This document shows, in pieces, positions 24,282 to 34,183 of a DNA stretch of 64,000 bases. Position 1 is the first letter of the stretch; each line of letters starts with the position of its first letter. Below the pieces are notes generated by a model that saw nothing but the letters and a program-made list of their open reading frames with translations, was not told the origin of the DNA and did not search any database. The stretch lies in contig QEYB01000911.1 of the NCBI GenBank assembly GCA_017562135.1, positions 1 to 64,000 on the forward strand, read 5' to 3'. The position numbers were made by a program, and so were the translations under genes. This DNA is from Dipylidium caninum. Lineage: Eukaryota > Platyhelminthes > Cestoda > Cyclophyllidea > Dipylidiidae.

Positions 24282-25903
24282 TTAGAAAACATCGAGCGAA
24301 TACAAAAGTGTACTGGCTTTGGTAGCAGGACAATAAAGCACAAGCAATAATAATAATAACCTGAGGAAAGACGATCGACGATGGCAGTGACACAGTCAGA
24401 AAGCATTTGTAGAAACCAATGTGGTGATGCAAGTACGTTGGATCGGAAAATACGGGCATAAGTGGTGAGAAACTGCGTTATGATTCCGATAGCTTTAACG
24501 AGAACCCTTTCAGATGCATATCCTTAAACAAAACGAACACAAAGGCAACGAATTAGTAACCGTGGCTAAAGGTACCTCCGCAATCTTGCTCGCAGTCAGC
24601 AAATAGGATAAAGGGAACAAAAAAATCAGAAGTTATTGCTGCGATTAGACGACAAGCAAATGGGAAACTTGCCCGGAATCTAGCATTTGCAAAAGCACAG
24701 AGGTAAAGGTAAGACTGTGGCATATCTTCAAAGACCAAATGCCTTTCCAAAGCGTAGATCCAAATATGTAAAAATCCACAATAAAGGTCACAGTAAAGGG
24801 ATTTGAGTTCTTCTGTTGACTCAATACTCTCATCAATTTTGTTTGCAGATAGAAGGAGCATTTTGGGGGCGGCCCGAATAAATTCTTTGCAGATCTGCTT
24901 TAGGTCCCCGCGAGGTGGTATATTGTCAAGGAAATAGCTTTCCATGATTTTTAAGGACTTTTGTACCCCTAACAAATCTTCTGATATGAGAAAACCATGT
25001 ATTTCTTCTATTGACGGCAAAAGATTTAAGGCGACTTGAAGTTGTAGTTGATCCGATGCTCTGAGAAACTTGCAAGCGGGATCATATCGATTTTCAAGAG
25101 GATTAAATGCATTGGTGCCATCGTGTTGCCTAACACAGCTAATGGTGCTGTCAGAGAACGCACTAAGCAACAATAATTCATCAATAAAAAACTTCCTTTC
25201 GGGGAAGGCGGTGGAAGATTATTCGCCTGGCAATGGAGAGCTACTTTCAACAACGCGGGAACACAACATGACGAATATAACGCGGGATCAAGGGGTACCC
25301 TTTCCTCAAGTGGCAGTTCCTTTAAGTTGAGGCAATCCTGATGGGAGCACCAAATGAGACATTGACGATATGTGTAAGTAAGCATGACAATTACCCAGGC
25401 ACGAAGGGAAAGTAGATTGCTCCGTTTTGATTGAATAGCCTGTGAAAGTTTAGAAACGACAGAATTGACGGATGGGAGACTGCAATTGATGTCAGATGCC
25501 TCCAGATCGCATCGGTCAGAATTTCGAAAGGAACAAGTTTCAATAATTGAAAGTAGTAGTGTGAATACGGCTAATGCCTCAGAGCTTTCCATACATTTAT
25601 CAAAAGCAGCAAATATTTTTGATTTCAAAGAGCGCCTTAGCGAGATTGGTACATGCATAAATATCTGTTTTAAGCATTTTATTTGAGAAAGGGGGCCGTC
25701 TATTGAATGATGCGAAGGGATTTGTTCATTAAGCTTCGATCTTATTTTAATAATAGTCAAAGTGGTGAGTTGACGGTTCGCATAAGGAACAAGAGACAAA
25801 AAGTCATTCAAAGGATCTGAATCCGAACACATGACGGGGCGCACCGTGAAAGCCGCAAGGACATTGATCGAGTGGGTTAGTAAGTCAAGGTTTATCTCAC
25901 TTG
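24282..25903 (-). CDS. Helical repeat-like protein, 3' part, possibly MMS22L
   Basis: Three minus-strand exons join in phase: 25903-24576 (after a cag acceptor), 24522-24361 and 24316-24282 (TAA stop), separated by introns of 53 and 44 nt. The product is about 505 residues of leucine-rich amphipathic helices with no membrane segment or signal peptide, as in HEAT-like scaffolds. The segment LLSLRAWVIVMLTYTYRQC resembles the conserved RSWIRCVLQMY region of MMS22L, the TONSL partner in replication-fork repair, and the end of the protein has a comparable helical layout; this is weak, by-eye similarity only. The large exon contains one frame change near 25190-25215: upstream reads CQANNLPPPSPKG and downstream continues FPERKFFIDELLLLSAF in a second frame. 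One missing base would explain it; a cryptic mini-intron is less likely. The 5' exons upstream of 25903 were not found. Confidence 0.55.
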
Positions 25904-28900
25904 CTGTTTATAAACAAGGAAGAAAAGAGTAACCCCAAAGTGAGTTAATGACCATAAAATACTACTAATGCGGGTGTAACGTAGTTATTTGCATAGCGGG
26001 GTAATTTATCTGCTTTACTAACGCTACTAGTAAAGTGTTGCTAAGAAATGGCTCAATTTAAATTATGCCTTCATGGAGTCACTTTCAACCGGAGGTGCCA
26101 TCCTTTAAGGCTGTTGTTTCTAATGGAGTCTATTCGGAAGGGATATGCTGCTTATGCCTAGAAGACTCGGTACAACGAACTCTTAGGTCAAAACTCATGC
26201 TCATGTAACACGAATATTCGCCCTCCAGGCTTGGCATCGTTCAGCCGTGCGCCTGCTCCCCATCTACTATTCCCGGGTAGTCCCATTAATCGACTCGGTT
26301 CACTGCTCATGACAATAAACGTTTCCGGCCCCCTTGGGGTTTATTCACAAACGTAGCAAGAAATGAAGAATAGCCAGAAAATTTAAAGGCAGTCACAATT
26401 TTCCACGCAACACTTTCTTCTTCTCCGTAACACGGCCACGCAAGCACCTAAAACCTGTAAGTTCCTATGCGCATAATAATAATGTCCATATAATTTTTTT
26501 TCAAAATAAGAATTCGCCCAATTAACCACTAACCCGTGAAGTTATATGGTTTACTCAGAGAGTCAACCGCATTCACTCTAGGCAAATATTTGAATTCGAG
26601 CTCATCTGATGCCCAGTAAATATTGCTACTATTTTATAGGTGATTGTCTTTTAAATCAATTGGGAAAGCAATGATAAAGGCGGTGACGAATCTCGTCTCC
26701 TGGGTAATAAGTAGCATCGGTCTTTGAGTACACTGGAGTTAACAGCCGCAAATACATTTGCTTTATTTCACTTGATATATTGGGTGGCCAACTTTGTCAT
26801 TGCGGATTTTGCCGCAAGATAGATGTTACACTTTATTTTGTTTCGTTACCGAACCTATGTTTTATCTTATCGTTTGGATCACTACCTTCCATTCAGTAAA
26901 GAATTATACCGGTTGTTTTTCTGATTTTGTTCTCATTCCAACTTAAAACATAAGAACAAGTTGTCCATTTCAGATGTACTATATTTCATTATTTTCGAAA
27001 AGGCAAAAACGCATCGCAAGCACACAAGAAGTTGTGAGGTGAAAGCCGTGGTTAAGCGGTTGATGCAACAAGATTAACTGTGAGCCAAGAATGGCATACT
27101 TTAATGAACGCAAGAATTGCCTGCGGGGAAAAGGGACGTGAGGGACGCAAAAAAGGGTCAAGTGTCTGTTCAGGCCAAGATGAAAGACGATAGCGAACAC
27201 GGCCTCTGGAGAGAGAACGGAGGGAAGGAAAAAGACCCTTCTGATGGTCGTAATTATGCACTCAGAAGTTGACACCTTTTGATGACGTTGTAATATGAGG
27301 ATGACGACGAGATGTTGTGAAGTCGAAATACATTGGTTTCAGTCGCGACGAAGCCATGTGGCGAGTCTTAACGGGGTTTAAAATCTTCTGCGCCCCTCGT
27401 ACGCCTGAAAGGAAATACGGCAAAATGTGGGCTCTCAACGTGAATACGTGTCCATCACACACTCTCTACCGTATTAGGGCGGAAATTCTCTACCCGTACA
27501 CTATGCCCCAAATGTCGCTATCCTAATGGGGCTTGTATTTACCTACGGAGAATGTGAATGAATGAAAGGGCGCCTCAAGCTCAGTGGTGCTCTTAAAATA
27601 CCTGCATTTTGTAGTGAAGACAAACGGAAACCTGTAAATATGACAGCCTTGCAGATTGGGAGAGGAGCCTTAGTCGTTGAAACTGAGTCTGGGAAGCCTA
27701 ACCCCCGTTGTTTCGGGAGGAGGAGTTTGCAGGTCAGGGTGCCGACAGGGCCTGAATTTTTCCGATTGTCTTCATAAGGGTTAAATAGGCGAGAAGCGAC
27801 TGCCCCTGCCAAGACGACGTGGCATGTGATGAAGTCGGTGAAGTGGCAGGATGGGGGTTACGAGTGGGATTAGCATGAATTGTAAGCGTGGGTTTTGATT
27901 CGACTGAAAGTTATATTCGAAATGGGCAGTTTTTTTTGCAGTGCAATCAGTGTTACGTAGGCACTATCAAACACAAATAATTTCTTACCGCAAAACATTC
28001 TTATTCAAAGGAATCTGAGTTGAGACATAGATAGACGGCACCTACTTCTTTGAGCTTTAATAAGTTTGTTTAGTGACTCTGCGAACTCGCAAAATGGCCA
28101 GATCTTTAACACACAATGATTGTGTGCGGCTCCGAAAGCGCTCTTGATGGCCCGTGCGGGATACAGGACGAGAGGAAAGTGGTTGAGTCTCCCTCAGTGT
28201 AAGCAGACTCGAGTTTAGGGATGCACGGCTAGCAGACATAGAAACGCACTACTTTCATTCAAATTGTCGGCACCACCCGGACTTTTAACTGCCCAGTTCG
28301 GCATGACTGTGCCCTTCTTACACGAATAGAGCCTTCATTACACCTTCGACGAAGGCGCTTGTGGAATCTCCCATTCTAACAGCTCGGACTCGCATGTTGG
28401 AAGGTTAATGCGGTCAACAGAAGCTAAAGCATTGCAAAATCTTTTCGTAGCATGTGAGGTTATTGGGCCAATGATGGACTTGCATCTGGAACATCATATT
28501 TCGAGGGCATGGTCCGGTTCTGCCCCCATGGTATTGGCCGTTGCCCAGGCTTGGCTAAAACGTACAATTTATTTGGTAGTGGGACCAAGGCTCAGGATCA
28601 ATGCGAGTTATATCACCACGCCCAAAGCCGGGAATCCCACTCTTCATTCACACTGAGAGCACTCGGCTGCCTTTAAAACTGGCGTCTCCTCCTCTTCTTC
28701 CATTATCTTTCGCCTCAACGCAGAAAGTATTACGCAGTGCCGCTATTGAAGCCGTCTTTACGGCGGACATAGCCAGAATATGAGACAAATCTCCCCATAA
28801 TGTTAATGTTAATCGGATATAGTGAGAGTATCCTATGGTATTAACGATTTTAAGGATTGATGAAATTTTAAAAACGTGTCGACGAGGATCCAGGGTTAGA

Positions 28901-29240
28901 GTCGAGGATATGAGTTCCGCTGCCTTGTCTGCTTAAGGTTTTTTCGCCCAAGAGATGAGTGGACGAACTTCTATTATCGAAGAAGGAAAGGGGAACCGTT
29001 GGATGAATTGCGACGTTGACAGCAGAAATTGTTGCACGTTGGGACATCACAATCGAGTGCTCTCCTCTCGCAGTGCGCGTCCATCTCTTGACAAGAGGAA
29101 CTTGACGCACGACACCTTATAATGTTCTCAGTCACTCCAAGTAGTGAAATGTGGAGGAGAACGGGTGAAGGAACGAAATTTCCTCAATCATTTCTTGCCT
29201 CATCACAACGCTTATTCTAGGTGAGAGGTAGAGACCGGGC
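25904..29240. other. Spacer, no gene recognised
   Basis: The missing 5' exons of the minus-strand gene at 24282-25903 should lie on the minus strand here. I found no frame with both recognisable sequence and consistent splice sites. Open frames near 27.0-27.8 kb and 28.4-28.7 kb are unremarkable in composition. A (AAT) short repeat lies nearby inside the preceding gene's last intron region (about 24346-24359). Confidence 0.4.
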
Positions 29241-29722
29241 GGACGATGTCTCATGTCCGCTCATGAAGGGTGTGATTGCGCACGTGCGCGCGTAACGTCA
29301 CTGTGCCTTCGCGCTGCCTCGCTCAGCCTCCCTCTTCTGCCGCAGAGCCTCGTCTCGTCTCTCCCCCCGCCCCCCCCCGCCCCTCCGCGCACACGTGGCT
29401 GCACGTGCGTGGACTGACTAACACTGCAATCACCAATCCCCGCTGGCGAAAGTGGCAGCCAATGAGGAAGCGCTTGCACCACCACCATCGTCATCATAGC
29501 AGTTGTACGTGCTTACGGGGTATATGCGAGTGTTAGGTCAGCCGGGCTGATAGCCTGACGCCTGGAAGGCATATACACGCACATATTAGTACTATTCTAC
29601 TCACACGAAATAGCGAGGTGTTAATATGCCGCTGCGTAAACACTGAGCCGCTGACACACAAGCCTACCAACAAGCCGGCACTGCTACGCGCTGCAGGAGT
29701 TTACCAATGAAGATATTATGTG
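29241..29722 (+). promoter_or_regulatory. GC-rich putative promoter and 5' UTR of PLEKHH gene
   Basis: The 480 bases before the PLEKHH start codon are markedly richer in CpG and C runs than the surroundings. They contain several cacgtg E-box cores (about 29281, 29393 and 29401), a CRE-like acgtcac at about 29294, and GC-box-like C tracts at 29365-29381. No TATA box in a convincing position is seen, although tatatac occurs near 29570. A promoter function is inferred from composition and position only; an untranslated upstream exon cannot be excluded. Confidence 0.4.
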
Positions 29723-32700
29723 ATGCAAAACAGGCCATCGGAAAGTTCCTCAGAAGGCTCAACAGATCAGCCTTTGGTGTCAACGACGTGGAGTCAGGAG
29801 GAAAGAATGACTGTCGTTGCTAAACTGCATGACTTAGAAATGGTAAACAGACGCCTGACGGCCGAGAAATCCCAATTGCAACGGCAACTAAATCATATTT
29901 TGCGAAGACTCTCCTCAACTCGTTTTGTCCGACGTCGTGAAGATCTGGAGGATGTATCCAACCTGCTCGGTGAAATTGTACATACTGCGGAGGTTGACAG
30001 ACCTGCCAGTGGCACAGTTCACGCACCTCTGGCTTCCACAGAATCCACAAGTTTAATCGAGTCTAACGGGGGGGCCTCAATAGCGCAGTATTCAAGTCTC
30101 TCAGACACCTTCGAGGAACTTATTCTTGAACAAGATCCCGTAGCAATAATGAGTTTAGAGCTTTCCTCCCCAGAGGAGGCGGAAAATGGCAAGCCTTCTA
30201 GGGAGGTGAGCATGTCAGGTAAAAAAATGGACACAATAACTACGGCGTCGGCTACTGCAATTGAACCGTACCACTCGCTTTCCGGTTCTGAGAGTTCAAA
30301 GGAGCGAGTGGATTGGGAATTCCACATTCCTCCATCATCTGTGGCGTTATCATATTCAACTATTTCGTTGATGTCCAGTGATGGCGTCTCTACATCTCGA
30401 ATTTACGCCCCCTCGGAGTCAGGAGCCCATACAACCCCACAAACGCCCGTTATTTCTAGTCGACCTCATCATACGTCTTCTCTGCCCTCATCTCCGCGTA
30501 AGCACCTTTCATGCAAGACTCTTTTTCGAGAAGTAGAAGAAGGAGGTGGACTCTCTGCCTCAAGGTGGCTGAAAATTCCCGTGGAGGAGGATAGGGAGCG
30601 AGTATTCAAGACTCCTCCTAGTCCCATAAGAGCGGAGAGTATTGCTCAACTCACAAAACGATCACCTTTCGTCCCACATCCACTTAGACAAGCGCTCAGA
30701 CGAAACTCTCATAAACCGAGGGTCAAAATTGGCGCATCGGAGGACTTTTTGAACGATTTCTTCTCCTCATCGTCTGTTACACCCAGTAAGGCTCTCCATG
30801 AAGAAGGCATCCATGCTGCAATTATCTATAGTCGATCTACCGAAGTAATCAGGGAACTGGGAGGTTTGTTTACTCATCTGCACGCCTACACATGTGTTCG
30901 TGGGCATTGTTTTGTTATACAAAGTATACCCGCTGAGGAGATTCAGCGTGGCATTAATTATTTTCTTCACTCGCGGAGAATGACTGTGGGTCGCGTCTGT
31001 CGCGACGAGACCTCATCTGAAGAGACTCGTTCTACAGTTGGAATATCGGCCACAACGCCTACCATTGAAGTTACGCATCTCCCCCAAGAATTTCCCTCAA
31101 TTCTCCCACACCCTTCCACCAGCCATTATCGCACTTCTTCCACGTCCACGGAGTACAACATGCCTCCAACAGAGGACAGCAACAATAACATGGAGGTGGA
31201 GCAACGGGAGGAGTGCAAAACTTTCACCTATCATGAAGGCCGTCTCACTAAGTTGAGTTCGCGTTTCAAATTGTGGCAGAGTTTCTGGTGCGTCTTGGCG
31301 GATAAGAGCCTCCTCTTCTACTCAGATGAATCAGAAGTTGGAAGATGGCCCAAGAAGTGTATCGATTTGGCGAGTCTTCAGCGAGTGGAAAGGCGTCACC
31401 ACCACCGAATCGAGGAGCGAGGCAAATCACCCACCTCCTCCGTCATCAACTTAATCTTGCACAGCGGCAAGATCTACACCCTCCGTTCTCTAAACGTCAC
31501 CGAAACCCTTATATGGGAGAGTAAACTGCGCAGAGCATTTCGTCGTGTTCAAGCAGAGGCGATCTGCCATACGTATGGAGTTCAGTTGGTCACCAGTGGT
31601 TGGCTACGAAGGTACAGACGAGGAGAGAGCCATCGGGTGTGGGGAATGCTGATGGGAGTGTTTTTGGTTTATGCCCGTGATCCCAGAGGACAATGTGTAA
31701 CCGGGTTCCGAGATCTTACGACCACCTACATTCGATGCCCAGCAATTCCTGAGTGGAGAAGTGCCAGCACAAATTCGGAGGTCGCGGCTCCCCAAGTGGC
31801 CTACGATGATTACGATGCGCCCGACTCAGAATCTGATACTGGTTTGGATATTAATGGCATTTGCAACCTCACCATCGCCCTATGGGCCCCAAATCGTGAT
31901 CCAGTTTACCTAGTTTGCCCAAATAACAATGAATATGAGCGTTGGAAGTATCATCTCTCTCGAGCTTGTTGGTTTTCCGTGCTGGGCGCTGATGCAACGA
32001 CGAGTAGCACCCAGCCTGAGTCTCGTTTTCTTCATTTGTGGGAACAGCTTGTTCGTCCCAGCTATGTTCTCCATCGAAGTCACTCAGAAGTTCCCTTGAA
32101 AGAGCCCCTCTCCAGGATTTTGGACACTTCGTTGGAAACCGGCGCTCTTCAGCTCTCGGAAAAACTCCTCGCGTTGTCTACTCTCCATGCTAAACGTCAG
32201 GACGCCACAGCGGAGGAGACGGACCACAGGCCCAGTGCCATGTATCGTTTTCCTGTTGACGCTGACAAGTATAACTTAATTAAAGAAATAGCTCAAATGT
32301 GTTTCGAGAGTAGCGGACTTAAGGACGAGTTATTTTTGCAGCTCATTAAGCAGGCCACGCCATCCACATACACACTTCGTGCAGAAATCCGTCAGTTTGG
32401 AACGGAGCCGCCTCGAAGACGATCAAAACGAGTTGTGGATCTTCTCTGTCATCGGGACGGAACTGAGAGTAGACGAGCCATGAGCTCACAACGCCAACAG
32501 CCTCAATCAAGACGCTTTACTTCTCCCCCAGGATACTCGCAGAAGTGGATCCCCATTCTCGTCATGTGGGAGTGCCTTGCAATTTACTCCACCACTTTTC
32601 TGCCCTCACCACCAGTGCTTGCCTGTCTGCAGCTGTATCTCTCCCAATTCATCACGCGACCAGAGACGGGCCAGGAGGGACGAGCAGCCTCCTCCCATGG

Positions 32701-34183
32701 CCGACGCAGAAGGACTACGGAAACACGGCAGCTCTACAGTGAGGTTAGTCGCTTTGCCGCCTTCTGTGGTGATATGCTAATGCGATGCCGCATCCGTGGT
32801 GGGCGCCGCATTGTGCCCTCGTGCTTCGAGGTGGTGGCCATTTCCCTTCGCAACCCGTACACTCACAGTCTACCCTTCAGTCTTCCCATCCACATCCATC
32901 TGCCCAGTGGCTATGAGGTCATAAGTTTTGACGGAACCATGAAAGTCGCTCAGCTAATGGGAAGTCTACTTAGCAGACTTGAACTCTCTGAAGCAGCTAC
33001 TCAAAATCTCTGCCATTGCGGCCTCTACTGTCGAATCTCAGCACCCCAGTACACATTTGGCAGGACGCCTGCTAAACCCCGGCTGATATATCTGGAGGAA
33101 GAGTGGAATGTGTGTGATGTTATTTCACTGTACGAGTCCACACTGACGCGGAGCGATCAGGGCTCTGACTTTAGCCTCGAAGATATAACAATCGACCTCG
33201 TCCTTCTCATAATGGCAGTCTCAAAAAAGGCTATTGTACAAACGTCCCCTTTAACTGATCGCATAATGGACATCGTAGCTCATCAACTTCATTCAGACCT
33301 TTATTCAGGCGAGTTGAATGTTATCCTCCGAGGCACACATTTCCTCGAACTAACTGCTCTCATGTGTCGCTGTGATTGCGTTGATTATGCTGAATTACAA
33401 AGACGTCAGGAAGTCACTCTGACACAGATTGTTGATCAGTATTTCCCGCAACACTGCCTCTCTGTTTGGGGTCGTGAGGACGACCAGGCCTTGATTGAAC
33501 TCAAATTATTACTGCTGGAAAGGTGGAACAAAGTCTGTCGTGAGACTTCAAACCCTGAAAATGGGACAGTCTCTACGGGACCTCGACTTCCCCGACCCGC
33601 CTACGCTTACGCCATGTACTTCTGGCGTCTTCATCCCGCGGGAGCTTGCGTGCGCCACTTCGCCTGCCATGTGGTCAATATTCCCGAACTGTCGCCTGAC
33701 GAGACGGTCTGGCTTGCACCCAGTTTTGATAAAATAAGCCTTCTTCGAGTCTCTACATTCGACAGCATGGTAACACATCCCCTTCAACCCAGTGGGATCG
33801 AAGGAGCTGTGACAGGACTGACATGTTTCAAACATATCCCTCTTAATCGAGTCGTATCCTTCGGCACTCAACAATCGGGCACCTTCTTCGTGGTTTTTTC
33901 AAAGGTGTCTAAAACTCACTATTCACGCTACAAGCGAAATCAAACACAGTACCGTTTGGTGAAGGATGAAAGCGCTAACAGTACCAGGTCAACGGCAGCC
34001 GAAACGAGTCGTAAAGAGCATCAAGAGAAGAGGAGATCTAAGTCTATCCGTGAGCCCTTTAGAAGAGTGGCTTTTCCGAACCCGGAGATGCAATTAGAAA
34101 AGTTGCTCTTCTGCGTCCCAGGTCTCTGCGAGATTGCTGAACTGTGCAAAGTTTTAACATTCTACTTGGAGAACTTCCAATGA
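29723..34183 (+). CDS. PLEKHH: PLEKHH/MAX-1 family PH-MyTH4-FERM protein
   Basis: Members of this family (vertebrate PLEKHH1/2, nematode MAX-1) are cytoplasmic adaptors linking membrane phosphoinositides to the cortical cytoskeleton, with roles in axon guidance and cell shape. The 1486-residue frame is uninterrupted. Domains: coiled coil at about 26-66 (KLHDLEMVNRRLTAEKSQLQ), a long Ser-rich region to about 490, PH1 about 500-610 (GRLTKLSSRFKLWQSFWCVL), PH2 about 622-750 (SGWLRRYRRGESHRVWGML), MyTH4 about 790-980 (LIKEIAQMCFESSGLKDELF, QKWIPILVMWECLA), FERM about 1045-1486 (PIHIHLPSGYEVISFDGTM). A Ser/Arg/Gln-rich insert of about 60 residues splits the MyTH4 domain. Length is close to human PLEKHH2. 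The start is the ATG at 29723, just after an in-frame stop at 29708-29710. It has no introns, unlike its neighbours. attaaa at 34549 and aataaa at 34962 are possible poly(A) signals. Confidence 0.95.
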   Translation: MQNRPSESSSEGSTDQPLVSTTWSQEERMTVVAKLHDLEMVNRRLTAEKSQLQRQLNHILRRLSSTRFVRRREDLEDVSNLLGEIVHTAEVDRPASGTVHAPLASTESTSLIESNGGASIAQYSSLSDTFEELILEQDPVAIMSLELSSPEEAENGKPSREVSMSGKKMDTITTASATAIEPYHSLSGSESSKERVDWEFHIPPSSVALSYSTISLMSSDGVSTSRIYAPSESGAHTTPQTPVISSRPHHTSSLPSSPRKHLSCKTLFREVEEGGGLSASRWLKIPVEEDRERVFKTPPSPIRAESIAQLTKRSPFVPHPLRQALRRNSHKPRVKIGASEDFLNDFFSSSSVTPSKALHEEGIHAAIIYSRSTEVIRELGGLFTHLHAYTCVRGHCFVIQSIPAEEIQRGINYFLHSRRMTVGRVCRDETSSEETRSTVGISATTPTIEVTHLPQEFPSILPHPSTSHYRTSSTSTEYNMPPTEDSNNNMEVEQREECKTFTYHEGRLTKLSSRFKLWQSFWCVLADKSLLFYSDESEVGRWPKKCIDLASLQRVERRHHHRIEERGKSPTSSVINLILHSGKIYTLRSLNVTETLIWESKLRRAFRRVQAEAICHTYGVQLVTSGWLRRYRRGESHRVWGMLMGVFLVYARDPRGQCVTGFRDLTTTYIRCPAIPEWRSASTNSEVAAPQVAYDDYDAPDSESDTGLDINGICNLTIALWAPNRDPVYLVCPNNNEYERWKYHLSRACWFSVLGADATTSSTQPESRFLHLWEQLVRPSYVLHRSHSEVPLKEPLSRILDTSLETGALQLSEKLLALSTLHAKRQDATAEETDHRPSAMYRFPVDADKYNLIKEIAQMCFESSGLKDELFLQLIKQATPSTYTLRAEIRQFGTEPPRRRSKRVVDLLCHRDGTESRRAMSSQRQQPQSRRFTSPPGYSQKWIPILVMWECLAIYSTTFLPSPPVLACLQLYLSQFITRPETGQEGRAASSHGRRRRTTETRQLYSEVSRFAAFCGDMLMRCRIRGGRRIVPSCFEVVAISLRNPYTHSLPFSLPIHIHLPSGYEVISFDGTMKVAQLMGSLLSRLELSEAATQNLCHCGLYCRISAPQYTFGRTPAKPRLIYLEEEWNVCDVISLYESTLTRSDQGSDFSLEDITIDLVLLIMAVSKKAIVQTSPLTDRIMDIVAHQLHSDLYSGELNVILRGTHFLELTALMCRCDCVDYAELQRRQEVTLTQIVDQYFPQHCLSVWGREDDQALIELKLLLLERWNKVCRETSNPENGTVSTGPRLPRPAYAYAMYFWRLHPAGACVRHFACHVVNIPELSPDETVWLAPSFDKISLLRVSTFDSMVTHPLQPSGIEGAVTGLTCFKHIPLNRVVSFGTQQSGTFFVVFSKVSKTHYSRYKRNQTQYRLVKDESANSTRSTAAETSRKEHQEKRRSKSIREPFRRVAFPNPEMQLEKLLFCVPGLCEIAELCKVLTFYLENFQ

